Assembly: GCA_012519525.1 (NCBI GenBank)
Contig: JAAYQB010000006.1
Location: 1 to 34,390, forward strand
DNA from: Bacteroidales bacterium
GTDB lineage: Bacteria > Bacteroidota > Bacteroidia > Bacteroidales > WCHB1-69
Length of the DNA: 34,390 bases
Reading direction: 5' to 3'
Shown: piece by piece, positions 10,501 to 17,607 of the stretch
Position numbering within the stretch: position 1 is the first letter of the stretch
How the letters are laid out: each line of letters begins with the position of its first letter
Position numbers and translations under genes: made by a program
Notes under the pieces: model-generated
What the model was told of the DNA's origin: nothing
Databases searched by the model: none
The model's input: the letters and a program-made list of their open reading frames with translations, nothing else

Positions 10501-11788
10501 TCCTAATGTTTTCGGCTTATCTGTCAATGACAATTTCGCACCGGGTTTCCTCTTTGTCTTCGGACATCAAGAGCCTGATATTGTCGGCAAAGGTTCTCAA
10601 AACAATTGGCTCACCAATAGCGACTTGCTCAACACCCCTTATATGCAAAAACACAATAAGAACATGCAAATACAAGCTACGTTGCAGCCGTTCAGTAATT
10701 TCAGAATACAGCTTACGGCTACACGCAGCAATTCAACCACCGATCAATTTTATTACCTCGCCGACAGCAATGGCGTTTTCGACAAATACACCCGTCAACA
10801 AATAGGAAGTTTTAGCATAACAACAATCAGTCTTTCTACTCTGTTTGAACCAAAAAGAGAAAAAAATGCCAGCAAAAATTTTGAAACATTCAAATTGTAT
10901 CGTTTAGCAATAGCACAACGATTGGCTGAAGACAGAGCTGCCCGTCAACCGAGCTATACAAAAGGAAATGATAAATTCCCTGACGGATATAGCAACTTAA
11001 GTCAAGATGTATTATTATATTCATTTATAGCAGCTTATGTAGGAAAATCTCCCAAAGAAGTGAATATTTCATCTCCATTTTTCAATATACCGCTTCCTAA
11101 TTGGAACATTAACTACAGCGGATTATCAAAAATTCCGGCATTAAGCAAGTATTTCCAAAACATCACGATTGCACATGCCTACATGTGTACGTATCAAATT
11201 GGAGGCTATGCTACCAATCTCTTATACAATCCCGAAGATGGTGATTTACAAAACATACGCGATGCTTTAAACAATTTTATTCCCGTAATAGAATACGGAC
11301 AAGTGGCAATAGTAGAAAATATGTCGCCGGTAATCTCATTGAATATAAGCATGCAAAACAGCTTTGAGTTCAAAGCCGAATGGAAAAAATCACGTAGCGT
11401 AACCATGAGTACTTCCAGTTTCCAAATATCGGAACAAACCAACAATGAATTCATTGTCGGAACCGGCTATCGAATCAAAGACATAAAAGTAACCTACAAC
11501 TTTTCAGGAGTAAAACGTCAATCAATTAGTGATTTAATACTTAAATTGGATTTTTCTATTCGTGATAATAAAACCATCCTACGTAAAATAGAAGAAGGTG
11601 TAAATCAGCCTTCTGCCGGACAGATAATTTATTCTATTAACTTCCTTGCCGAATACGTGCTGACAAAAAATGTATCGCTGAAAGCCTATTACGACCACGT
11701 ATTCAACAAGCCTGTATTATCGGGGAGCATATCGAGTCTAACTATCAATGCCGGAATTGGAGTGAAAATCAATTTTACTCAAATATAA
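4544..11788 (+). CDS. sprA: Type IX secretion system outer-membrane translocon SprA (Sov)
   Basis: SprA (Sov in Porphyromonas) is the giant outer-membrane barrel through which T9SS cargo leaves the cell, and it is needed for gliding and protease secretion where studied. The 2414-residue length fits the family. Residues 1-29 are a signal peptide ending AHA. Recognisable SprA blocks include YVDDFEAAKTTINL followed by FWFLASTP near residues 823-850, YIEFWMMDPF near 990, and SEDILRDGRKSFEHGLP shortly after. The C-terminal half alternates long beta strands and ends in a hydrophobic strand with IKINFTQI, as expected of a barrel. The frame starts at a GTG at 4544 and no in-frame ATG precedes the signal peptide. 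It lies 21 bases after ruvA. No other T9SS core gene (porK-N, porT, porU) is in the window, although a PorV-like protein is encoded at 23370-24224. Confidence 0.95.
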   Translation: MKVIKKSYYIFYILLHLVIIYSFVQVAHANKLFFDAYIFPNDTGKKIVPQPSTNPFQQTPSSPFYLKDPKNFSTKIEYDPKNNNYNFQQKIGNTNFGNPGSMSLDEYLQYDIQKAMRDYWRQRSGIGINTESQQGIIPQIRVPSEAFEHIFGSSLIDIKPSGSVELKFGLIHTQNDNTSLNTDARRQTRFDFDQNIQVNLKASIGDKIHYNMSYSTETSFNFENKYKLGYEGKEDEIIKLIEFGDVNLPLNSTLIQGSQTLFGVKTQLQFGKTTLTTVISQQKGDKTNIVVENGAEMTEFEFKADDYEENRHFFLAQYFYDTYGEAMATLPLINSKVTITKIEVWRTNIGSAVQENRNIVALADLGEINPHNANVKRNAAYRHNYPDSNANDLLQNMDYNKLRNINTASTYLESKGMVAGLDYEKIESARLLSPSEYTFNSKLGFISLTSKLNADQALAVAFQYTVIGDPNIYQVGQFSNEVQTPGCVIVKLLKSTAVNTKIPMWKLMMKNVYSLNAYQVSGEEFRLNILYKGEEGGVGLGYFSEVSEDLKGVSLIRIMGLDRLNYQQAAIPDGVFDFIDGAATVGGTIQAEYGRIYFPTVEPFGKDLRETLKNSPGAGDKYAFDSLYTTTKTLAQQYSEKNKYYLEGRYKSTYGNEISLGVWNIAQGSVTVTAGGVTLTEGVDYSVDYNAGTLRILNQNYLSSGTPINISVESTNVMGTTKTMFGLHVDHALNKDMVIGATLLNLRERTETFKVNFGEEPINNTIWGLNFAMQKDVRAITKALNYLPIYKTKQESSIQFDGEFAHFIPGHTRSIGRGNKAQLYVDDFEAAKTTINLTTPGFWFLASTPQHQTKKGMFPEAALGSGLQYGFNRAKIAWYIIDPLFHNNSSSTPSNITADDKSEMYSRRILIKEVFPYKSIDATSQDPYLSVLNLAFYPKERGPYNYDALGVAGISAGLNSDGSLKNPETRWGGIMRKLESTDFETSNIEYIEFWMMDPFYGNPNHSGGKLYFNLGDISEDILRDGRKSFEHGLPPDGSDENVDYTIWGRVPNTQSIVSAFDNSVASRKYQDVGYDGLYDSLERIHFSDYLATVKGILSADAYTAIANDPSADNYHYFRGSKYDNDNIKILERYKYFNNTEGNSPTDDDNPEKYPTQSSSYPNMEDINNDNTLSEDERYYQYVVELNPDKMQIGESYIVDIMENQNVRLENGKVVAIKWYQFKIPIRKPDEVIGSISDFSSIRFMRMFLKGFKEDVVCRFGTLELVRGDWRQYTKDLKQNGDYPIGIVNDNTSFYVSTLSLEENYHRKPIPYRMPGGLEREEIYSPTNTIKELNEQSVTMKVTNLIDGDARAIYKNTNFDFRRFKVLRFYLHAEKVFEEEQLQQGDVTFFIRLGSDASENYYEYEIPVALTPWYTKDTALIWPSENNIEIELQKLIDAKQERNIANRSGADFPHNEPYLVRDGKNTIRVVGAPNLSDINVIVMGIRNPKKRSLDEKDDMLPKSVEIWVNELRLGNFEEKGGWAARGNLKVNLADLGDVSLAGSIRTAGFGALESNTYTRLQETITNFDVATNLQLGKFLPEKWSVSIPFHYDYSRTTSTPEYNPLNPDVKLKNDLKTYTSKHDIDSIKKQTLEIVQRQNFSLMNVSKGKTGSGKNYVWGLENFDFSYAYTEKNVQDINYEYDDLVTHSGEIGYTYGWSPKNYKPFDKFQKLKSIKWLQLLYDFNFYLLPKSFSFSTDIYRYYQESKIRNKSRGIIITEPMYVKAFEWSRNYTIAWDITQALKFDFSAKAESLIDEPQGRIDTRTKKDSIWHNVGKLGRINTYSQNFNASYQIPINKIPLFSFITSNVRYASTYRWELAPPAIDYLGNNIENSNTKQFNINAGFTAIYNKSKYLRKVNQGTFGSSLYDKPILKSKQEQWNKEQQQLRASKNILKNDSTANEEEEEPKQTKNYGKEVLDNFLRLLMLVKNVSFSYTEGNGISLPGYMLSPNVFGLSVNDNFAPGFLFVFGHQEPDIVGKGSQNNWLTNSDLLNTPYMQKHNKNMQIQATLQPFSNFRIQLTATRSNSTTDQFYYLADSNGVFDKYTRQQIGSFSITTISLSTLFEPKREKNASKNFETFKLYRLAIAQRLAEDRAARQPSYTKGNDKFPDGYSNLSQDVLLYSFIAAYVGKSPKEVNISSPFFNIPLPNWNINYSGLSKIPALSKYFQNITIAHAYMCTYQIGGYATNLLYNPEDGDLQNIRDALNNFIPVIEYGQVAIVENMSPVISLNISMQNSFEFKAEWKKSRSVTMSTSSFQISEQTNNEFIVGTGYRIKDIKVTYNFSGVKRQSISDLILKLDFSIRDNKTILRKIEEGVNQPSAGQIIYSINFLAEYVLTKNVSLKAYYDHVFNKPVLSGSISSLTINAGIGVKINFTQI

Positions 11789-11926
11789 ACCTTAAATTAT
11801 TAAGCTGATACACTAAATATCACTAACTTGTAGGATTAAACTTATCATATCAACTGTTTTTTGATAATTTTTTCTAAAAAAACAAAAAAAAGTTCTTTTT
11901 ATAACGAAATATTTTATACTTTTGCA

Positions 11927-11934
11927 ATTCTTAA
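11927..11934 (+). promoter_or_regulatory. Promoter -7 box for rpmH
   Basis: TACTTTTG followed by CAATTC matches the Bacteroidetes -7 element TAnnTTTG. It lies in the 210-base gap after sprA, about 65 bases upstream of the rpmH ATG. No clear -33 TTTG is present at 17-23 bases; an AGTTCTTTTT stretch is the nearest candidate. Confidence 0.6.
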
Positions 11935-11998
11935 AAAAGCAGGTATAAAGTCTGTCAAAACATAGCAAGTAATTAGAGAAATATAATACGATATAAAA

Positions 11999-12163
11999 AT
12001 GAAGAGAACATTTCAACCTTCGAATAGGAAAAGAAGCAACAAACATGGCTTTAGAAAAAGAATGTCAACGGCAAACGGACGTCGTGTAATAGCTGCCCGC
12101 AGAGCCAAAGGCAGAAAACGATTAACAGTATCAGACGAAAAATTAGGAGGAAAGAAATTTTAA
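11999..12163 (+). CDS. rpmH: 50S ribosomal protein L34
   Basis: This 54-codon gene begins MKRTFQPSNRKRRNKHGF and continues RMSTANGRRVIAARRAKGRKRL, the canonical bL34 sequence, then SDEKLGGKKF. bL34 is a small basic protein of the large ribosomal subunit. The sequence has the family's high Arg/Lys content and normal size, with a short C-terminal extension. It has its own -7 box upstream and a strong hairpin terminator 25 bases after the stop, so it appears to be a single-gene unit. It is not next to dnaA or rnpA here, unlike the arrangement in many other phyla. The start codon has no Shine-Dalgarno sequence, only A-rich sequence (ATATAAAA). Confidence 0.97.
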   Translation: MKRTFQPSNRKRSNKHGFRKRMSTANGRRVIAARRAKGRKRLTVSDEKLGGKKF

Positions 12164-12187
12164 TTCGATTTTACATACATGGACAAA

Positions 12188-12216
12188 GGAGAAAGTAATG
12201 CTTTATTGCTTTCTCC
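12188..12216 (+). terminator. Intrinsic terminator after rpmH
   Basis: GGAGAAAGTAAT pairs with ATTGCTTTCTCC across a GCTTT loop: 12 bp with a single T-G wobble. TTTCTTATAT follows. The hairpin is 25 bases past the rpmH stop and 40 bases before mutS2. No separate promoter was recognised for mutS2, so it may depend on readthrough or an undetected start site. Confidence 0.75.
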
Positions 12217-12256
12217 TTTCTTATATACCACTAACTCTAAATAGATAAAAGAAAAA

Positions 12257-14671
12257 ATGATTTACCCGGCTAACTTTGAAAAAAAAATAGATTTTCACCA
12301 AATCCGATTTTTTTTAAAAGAAAATTGCATCAGCACTTTGGGTAAAGACAAAGTAGATGACATCGAATTTCAAACCGACATACATCTAATTACTGCTTTA
12401 CAGGAAATTACTGAAGAATTTAGACAAATATTACTCTTCGAACCTTCCTTCCCGACACAAGATTATCTTGACATCCGACAAGCACTATCTCACTTGGAAA
12501 TTGAAGGAACAGCAATTGACATAGAAACTCTTGGAAACTTAAGAGCCGTATTAAAAACCATACAAGATTGTTTGGTCTTCTTTAGAGTAAAAAAAGAAGA
12601 AGAAAAATACCCTTTTTTACAACAGCTTGGCGAAAACATAATAGTAGACAATGCACTTATTCAAAACATTAATGCAATAATAGACAGCAAAGGCAATATA
12701 AAAGACAATGCCTCACCGGAATTGCAAACCATTCGTCAAAAAATAAAAGCCAAAGAAACTGAAATACAAAAACAACTACATAAAATTATCTCACAAGCTA
12801 AAAAAGAAGATATTATAGAATCGGATACAAGTTTTACCGTTCGCGAAGGGCGATTGGTCATTCCTATACCGGCAGCACACAAACGCCGAATGAAAGGTTT
12901 TATTCATGACGCATCGGCAACAGGACAAACTTTTTTTATCGAACCGCAAGAAGTATTTGAAGCCAACAATTATCTTCGTGATTTGCTTTCGATGGAAAAA
13001 AAAGAAATACTCCGCATATTAAAAAACTTCACCGATTTATTGCGACCCGACATTTCTTCTATTAAAGAAGCTTTGAACTACTTAGGACAATTGGATTTTA
13101 TCAGAGCTAAAGCCAAATTTACTTTAACGATAGATGCCGTTAAACCAATCATTAACAATCAATCCATTATCAATTGGAAAAAAGCAAAACATCCCATACT
13201 ATATTTAAACTTTCAACATCAACAAAAAAAAGTCGTTCCTTTAGATATTGCTATTGATAATCAAAATCGTATATTAATCATATCGGGTCCCAATGCCGGC
13301 GGAAAATCGGTCTGCTTAAAAACGGTCGGATTGCTGCAATACATGTTTCAATGCGGACTTTTGGTACCCGTATCGGAACTTTCCGAATTTGGAATATTTC
13401 ATAACTTATTCATTGACATAGGCGACGAACAATCCATAGAAAACGATTTAAGCACCTATAGTTCCCATCTGAAAAATATGGATACTATTTTAAAACATGC
13501 CGACGACCGCAGTCTTTTTTTAATGGACGAATTGGGCAGCGGTACCGACCCCCAATACGGTGGTGCTATCGCTGAGGCTTTTCTTGAAACTTTATCGAAA
13601 AAGAAAACATTAGGCGTTATCACAACACATTTCGGCAATCTAAAAACAATAGCTACCACTACCGAAGGATTACAAAATGCAGCTATGCTCTTCGACGACG
13701 AAACAATGAGTCCATTATTCATTTTAAAATCAGGAAAATGGGGAAGTTCTTTTACCTTTGAAATTGCAAAAAAAATAGGATTTTCACAACAATTACTCGA
13801 CGAGGCTATAAAAAAAATCGGAACCAATCAAATAGATTATGAATTATTGCTGCATCAGCTCGAACAAGAAAAAGTAGTAATCGACAATCAAAAACGCATG
13901 ATAGATGCTGTTGATAATCAATTAAAAGAACTAATTGACAAATATGAAACATTGAACGATACTCTTCGAGAGCAAAAAAATGAAATAGTGAAAAACGCTA
14001 AGATAGAAGCAAAAAAAATTATTGACAACGCCAATAAAATTATTGAAAAAACCGTTAAAGAAATAAAAGAACACAAAGCTGACAAAGAAGTAGTTAAACA
14101 ATTAAAAGAGGAAATAAAAAAAGTAGAAAAAACAATACAGCTCCCCACTACTCTACCCGTTTTGCCTACTTCTATAAAAAAACAAAAAAAAGAAAATACC
14201 ACAATAAAACTATCGGACTATGTAATTATTAAAGATACGAATACCGTAGGACAAATTACAGCCATTGATAATGAAAACATTGTAGTAACATTTAATTCCA
14301 TCAACTTTAAAACAACCATTGACAAAGTCGTAAAAACAAACAATATTCCAAAAACCCAACAACAACACTCTACAACTATTAATAATCAGAATATTTACAG
14401 TGAAATTCATCATAAACTCATTCATTTTACAACCGAATTAGACATTCGCGGGCTAAGAGTGGACGAAGCTTCCGAAAAATTAGAACGCTATATAGATGAT
14501 GCCATTTTATTGCACTTACGAGAAGTAAGTATCATTCATGGAAAAGGCAACGGCGTTTTACGCAGTATAACACGTGACTTACTGTCTAAAAATAAACAAG
14601 TTATAAATTTTCACGATGACGACCCATTGTTAGGCGGAAGCGGAAAAACAATAGTGCAACTTAAAAATTAA
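12257..14671 (+). CDS. mutS2: MutS2 family ATPase with C-terminal Smr nuclease domain
   Basis: MutS2 is a MutS paralogue without the mismatch-recognition domain. Known members suppress recombination or act on collided ribosomes. The 804-residue protein has the usual length and order. Residues 1-310 are the core and clamp helices. The ATPase has Walker A GPNAGGKS at 344-351 and Walker B with DELGSGTDP at 424-432. A long charged coiled coil covers about 525-640, followed by a small beta-rich (KOW-like) segment around 655-700. The C-terminal Smr domain has LDIRG at 728-732 and HGKG at 761-764, both nuclease-associated motifs and both intact. The start ATG follows AAAGAAAAA. It lies downstream of the rpmH terminator and upstream of the ribosomal operon, which has its own promoter. 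Confidence 0.95.
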   Translation: MIYPANFEKKIDFHQIRFFLKENCISTLGKDKVDDIEFQTDIHLITALQEITEEFRQILLFEPSFPTQDYLDIRQALSHLEIEGTAIDIETLGNLRAVLKTIQDCLVFFRVKKEEEKYPFLQQLGENIIVDNALIQNINAIIDSKGNIKDNASPELQTIRQKIKAKETEIQKQLHKIISQAKKEDIIESDTSFTVREGRLVIPIPAAHKRRMKGFIHDASATGQTFFIEPQEVFEANNYLRDLLSMEKKEILRILKNFTDLLRPDISSIKEALNYLGQLDFIRAKAKFTLTIDAVKPIINNQSIINWKKAKHPILYLNFQHQQKKVVPLDIAIDNQNRILIISGPNAGGKSVCLKTVGLLQYMFQCGLLVPVSELSEFGIFHNLFIDIGDEQSIENDLSTYSSHLKNMDTILKHADDRSLFLMDELGSGTDPQYGGAIAEAFLETLSKKKTLGVITTHFGNLKTIATTTEGLQNAAMLFDDETMSPLFILKSGKWGSSFTFEIAKKIGFSQQLLDEAIKKIGTNQIDYELLLHQLEQEKVVIDNQKRMIDAVDNQLKELIDKYETLNDTLREQKNEIVKNAKIEAKKIIDNANKIIEKTVKEIKEHKADKEVVKQLKEEIKKVEKTIQLPTTLPVLPTSIKKQKKENTTIKLSDYVIIKDTNTVGQITAIDNENIVVTFNSINFKTTIDKVVKTNNIPKTQQQHSTTINNQNIYSEIHHKLIHFTTELDIRGLRVDEASEKLERYIDDAILLHLREVSIIHGKGNGVLRSITRDLLSKNKQVINFHDDDPLLGGSGKTIVQLKN

Positions 14672-14735
14672 ACACTATTTATAATTATTTTTCATTATCT
14701 TTCAAAAAAACATCATTTTATATAAAAAAAAATAG

Positions 14736-14743
14736 TATTTTTG
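14736..14743 (+). promoter_or_regulatory. Promoter -7 box of the rplM-rpsI-rpsB-tsf operon
   Basis: TATTTTTG followed by CACGC matches TAnnTTTG. It lies 95 bases before rplM and after the mutS2 stop, so the expected transcript has a leader of about 85-90 nt. No convincing -33 box was found. Confidence 0.6.
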
Positions 14744-14771
14744 CACGCTTGATAAAAGTCCGATATTATCC

Positions 14772-14801
14772 ACAAACGAAGAAGGTGAAATATTTGTTTG
14801 T
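14772..14801 (+). promoter_or_regulatory. Hairpin in the rplM leader
   Basis: ACAAACGAA (14772-14780) can pair with TTTGTTTGT (14793-14801): 9 bp with one G-T wobble and a 12-nt loop containing GAAGGTGAAA. It lies between the -7 box and the rplM ATG. It may be an autoregulatory r-protein leader, but it does not match a leader class I can name, and a chance AT-rich stem is possible. Confidence 0.35.
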
Positions 14802-14838
14802 AAATAAATTAAAGAAAAAAATTAGATAATTAAAAAAA

Positions 14839-15294
14839 ATGGATACATTAAGTTACAAAACTGTTTCGGCAAATAAAGCGACAGTTGATAAAGAATGGTT
14901 ATTAGTTGATGCAGAAGGCGAAGTATTAGGTCGCTTAGCATCAGTTGTAGCAAAACTTTTAAGAGGAAAACATAAACCGAATTTTACTCCTCATGTCGAC
15001 TGCGGCGACAATATTATTATTATTAATGCTGACAAAGTACGTTTAACGGGAAATAAATTAACCGATAAAGTTTACGTCAGACATACGGGCTATCCCAGTG
15101 GACAGCGCTTTTCCACTCCTAAAGAGTTATTACAAAAACAACCGATTAAAATTATAGAACATGCTGTAAAAGGAATGCTACCTAAAAATAAATTAGGAAG
15201 TCAATTATACAGAAATCTATACGTTTACGAAGGCACTGAACACAAACAAGCAGCTCAACAACCCAAAGTCATCAACATTAAAGATATTAAATAA
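14839..15294 (+). CDS. rplM: 50S ribosomal protein L13
   Basis: uL13 is an early-assembling large-subunit protein. The 151-residue sequence matches the family in length and signature: EWLLVDAEGEVLGRLAS near the N-terminus, LLRGKHKPNFTPHVDCGD, then VYVRHTGYPSGQ and AVKGMLPKNKLG in the second half. The C-terminal tail (AAQQPKVINIKDIK) is typical of Bacteroidetes. It is the first gene of the run rplM-rpsI-rpsB-tsf, preceded by a -7 box and a leader hairpin. rpsI follows after only 5 bases. The start is preceded by an A-rich stretch without Shine-Dalgarno. Confidence 0.97.
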   Translation: MDTLSYKTVSANKATVDKEWLLVDAEGEVLGRLASVVAKLLRGKHKPNFTPHVDCGDNIIIINADKVRLTGNKLTDKVYVRHTGYPSGQRFSTPKELLQKQPIKIIEHAVKGMLPKNKLGSQLYRNLYVYEGTEHKQAAQQPKVINIKDIK

Positions 15295-15299
15295 TAATT

Positions 15300-15686
15300 A
15301 TGAATACTATCAATACCTCTGGCAGAAGAAAAACAGCCGTAGCACGCATCTATATGAAAGCCGGTAATGGCAACATTACCGTCAATGGACGCGACTACAA
15401 AGAATATTTTCCGACAGGAACACTTCAGTATATTGTCAATCAAGCATTTGTTGTTTCTAAAGAAGACAATAAATTCGACGTTAATGCACGTCTGAATGGC
15501 GGTGGCATGACAGGACAAGCGGAAGCATTACGCTTAGCTATTTCCAAAGCACTTTGCGAAGTCGACGCCGAACACCGACATGCATTAAAAGCGGAAGGCT
15601 TATTAAGAAGAGATCCTCGTATGGTCGAAAGAAAGAAACCGGGAAGACCTGGGGCTCGTAAAAGATTTCAATTTAGTAAACGTTAG
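15300..15686 (+). CDS. rpsI: 30S ribosomal protein S9
   Basis: uS9 contributes its C-terminal tail to the P-site tRNA pocket. The 128-residue protein begins MNTINTSGRRKTAVARIYMK, has INGRDYKEYFP-like and GGGMTGQAEALRLAISKAL blocks, and ends KKPGRPGARKRFQFSKR, the conserved basic tail with terminal Lys-Arg. Five bases separate it from rplM, so the two are cotranscribed. A 116-base gap with a stable hairpin follows before rpsB. Confidence 0.97.
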   Translation: MNTINTSGRRKTAVARIYMKAGNGNITVNGRDYKEYFPTGTLQYIVNQAFVVSKEDNKFDVNARLNGGGMTGQAEALRLAISKALCEVDAEHRHALKAEGLLRRDPRMVERKKPGRPGARKRFQFSKR

Positions 15687-15725
15687 CATTAGCATACAAG
15701 GCATCAATCAATGTTTAGTATCTAA

Positions 15726-15762
15726 ATTGCAAAGACTTTTGTTATCAAAACTACTTTGCAGT
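15726..15762 (+). promoter_or_regulatory. Two-step hairpin in the rpsB leader
   Basis: ATTGCAAAG (15726-15734) pairs with CTTTGCAGT (15754-15762), with one T-G wobble. Inside, TTTTG (15737-15741) pairs with CAAAA (15746-15750) around a TTAT loop, leaving small internal bulges. It sits 40 bases before the rpsB ATG and has no T-run after it, which argues against a terminator for rpsI. An autoregulatory S2 leader is a reasonable guess; an RNA-processing site is the alternative. Confidence 0.5.
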
Positions 15763-15802
15763 TGCTTAATAAAATAAAGAATGTAAACATAAAAAAAATC
15801 AA

Positions 15803-16684
15803 ATGACAAGAGTAAATTTTGAACAATTATTAGAAGCAGGTGCACATTTCGGACACCTCAAAAGAAAATGGAACCCCAATATGGCTCCCTACATTTTCAT
15901 GGAAAAAAACGGGATACATATTATTGACCTTCACAAAACGGTAATCAAAACCGAAGAAGCATGCAAAGTATTGCAACACATTGCTCGTTCCGGAAAGAAA
16001 ATCTTATTTGTTTCAACAAAAAAACAAGCGAAAGAAATCATTGCCGAACACGTAAAAGCAGTTAATATGCCTTACGTAACGGAACGTTGGGCGGGCGGAA
16101 TGTTAACCAACTTTAACACCATTCGTAAAGCTGTGAAAAAAATGTCAACCATTGACAATTTGATGAAAAGCCCGGAATGGAATAGCATTTCAAAAAGAGA
16201 AAGACTTCAAATACAAAGAGAAAGAGCTAAATTAGAAAAAAACCTCGGCTCTATATCCGATTTAACAAGACTGCCGGCAGCCGTTTTTGTCGTTGACATT
16301 ATGAAAGAACATATCGCCGTAGCAGAAGCACGTAAATTAGATATTCCTATCTTTGCTATTGTAGATACAAATTCCAACCCTAACTTGGTAGACTATCCTA
16401 TTCCTGCCAACGATGATGCTTCTAAATCAATAGCAGTAATTATCAAAGCCGTATGCGAAGCTATACAAGAAGGATTGAACGAAAAATCTTTAGATAGCGA
16501 TAAAGAAGAAGAGGAAGAAATCGTAGAAAAAGACATCATCGACAAAGCCGACGAAGAAGAGGAAGAAGAAAAATCGGAAAGAACAGGAAGAAGACGAAGA
16601 AGAATCGGCGAAGCAAGCGGTGATGCTTCTTCCATGGACGAAAAGAAAAAACGTCCAAGCAAACGACCTGTTTCTAAAAAATAA
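15803..16684 (+). CDS. rpsB: 30S ribosomal protein S2 with long charged C-terminal tail
   Basis: uS2 binds late at the 30S head-body junction. Residues 1-230 are canonical: FEQLLEAGAHFGHLKRKWNPNM at the start, then ERWAGGMLTNFNTI, LPAAVFVVDIMKEHIAVAEA and IPIFAIVDTNSNPNLVDYPIPANDDA. The protein is 293 residues, longer than the usual 230-260. The extra 60 residues are low complexity: acidic EEEEE and DEEEEEE runs, then a basic RRRRR stretch and KKKRPSKRP. Such tails occur in Bacteroidetes S2 but vary in length. The tail is probably disordered. tsf follows 28 bases downstream, the near-universal rpsB-tsf pairing. Confidence 0.96.
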   Translation: MTRVNFEQLLEAGAHFGHLKRKWNPNMAPYIFMEKNGIHIIDLHKTVIKTEEACKVLQHIARSGKKILFVSTKKQAKEIIAEHVKAVNMPYVTERWAGGMLTNFNTIRKAVKKMSTIDNLMKSPEWNSISKRERLQIQRERAKLEKNLGSISDLTRLPAAVFVVDIMKEHIAVAEARKLDIPIFAIVDTNSNPNLVDYPIPANDDASKSIAVIIKAVCEAIQEGLNEKSLDSDKEEEEEIVEKDIIDKADEEEEEEKSERTGRRRRRIGEASGDASSMDEKKKRPSKRPVSKK

Positions 16685-16712
16685 TGTATAATCTTAAAAT
16701 AATAATATAAAA

Positions 16713-17543
16713 ATGGCAATAACAGCAGCAGATGTCAATAAATTAAGACAAGCTACCGGCTCGGGAATGATGGACTGCAAAAATGCACTCGTCGAAGCCG
16801 ATGGTGATTTTGAAAAAGCAATTGACATATTAAGAAAAAAAGGACAAAAAGTAGCAGCTAAAAGAGCTGATCATAGTGCTAACGAAGGTTTTATCGTAGC
16901 TAAAACTACCAACGACAATAAATTTGGTGCAATAATAGCTTTGAATTGTGAAACCGATTTTGTTGCAAAAACAGAAGACTTCATTAACTTAGCCAATAGC
17001 ATTATCGATTTAGTGATAAAAAATCGCATTAAAACCATAGAAGCGTTAAAACAAAGCACCTTAAACGGTCAAACTGTAGAAGCACTTCTTACCGAAATTA
17101 CCGGTAAAACAGGCGAAAAAATTGAATTAAATCAATTTGCTATTATCGAAAAAGAATTTGTTTCCTACTATAATCACAATGGAAACAGAGTAGCTACTAT
17201 CGTAGGATTCAATAAGAAAGCTAATAATATTGAGGTAGTCGGACACGATATTGCAATGCAAATCACAGCAATGAGCCCCATTAGCGTTAACGAAAACAAC
17301 GTTCCAAAAGATATTATTGAACGTGAATTGGAAATTGCACGCGAACAAATCCGTAACGAAGGAAAACCCGAACACATGGTAGATAAAATAGCACAAGGAA
17401 AATTAAATAAGTTTTTCAAAGAAAACACCCTTGTACACCAAGATTTTATTAAAGACAGCAAAAAAACTGTTGCTCAATACATGAGCGAAAACGACAAAGA
17501 CTTAATCTGTGAAAGTTTCTTCCGTTTTCAATTAGGTGCATAA
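16713..17543 (+). CDS. tsf: Elongation factor Ts
   Basis: EF-Ts is the guanine-nucleotide exchange factor that recharges EF-Tu. The 276-residue protein starts MAITAADVNKLRQATGSGMM and continues DCKNALVEADGDFEKAIDIL, the N-terminal EF-Tu contact module. It contains the conserved CETDFVAK at about residues 77-84, which inserts near the EF-Tu magnesium site, and the GHDIAMQI motif of the second core subdomain. Length matches Bacteroidetes homologues. It is the last gene of the ribosomal run and is followed by a strong terminator 22 bases after the stop. Confidence 0.97.
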   Translation: MAITAADVNKLRQATGSGMMDCKNALVEADGDFEKAIDILRKKGQKVAAKRADHSANEGFIVAKTTNDNKFGAIIALNCETDFVAKTEDFINLANSIIDLVIKNRIKTIEALKQSTLNGQTVEALLTEITGKTGEKIELNQFAIIEKEFVSYYNHNGNRVATIVGFNKKANNIEVVGHDIAMQITAMSPISVNENNVPKDIIERELEIAREQIRNEGKPEHMVDKIAQGKLNKFFKENTLVHQDFIKDSKKTVAQYMSENDKDLICESFFRFQLGA

Positions 17544-17565
17544 ACAGTTTTTACTAATAATAAAA

Positions 17566-17595
17566 GCACTCTTTTCGAAAGGGTGCTTTTTTTTA
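17566..17595 (+). terminator. Intrinsic terminator of the ribosomal operon
   Basis: AGCACTCTTT (17566-17575) pairs with AAAGGGTGCT (17579-17588), 10 bp with one wobble and a TCG loop, followed by eight T residues. It lies between the convergent tsf and glycosylase genes. The opposite strand has a shorter T-run (CTTTTATT), so weak bidirectional use is possible. Confidence 0.9.
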
Positions 17596-17607
17596 TTGAC
17601 CTCTCTC

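Noticed and set aside
10443..10805. 120-codon frame inside sprA on the same strand
   Set aside because: It is a shifted frame within a clear, uninterrupted sprA coding sequence.
15754..15762. CTTTGCAGT read as a -7 promoter box for rpsB (TACTTTG)
   Set aside because: It lacks one base of the TAnnTTTG spacing, and its pairing with 15726-15734 explains it better.
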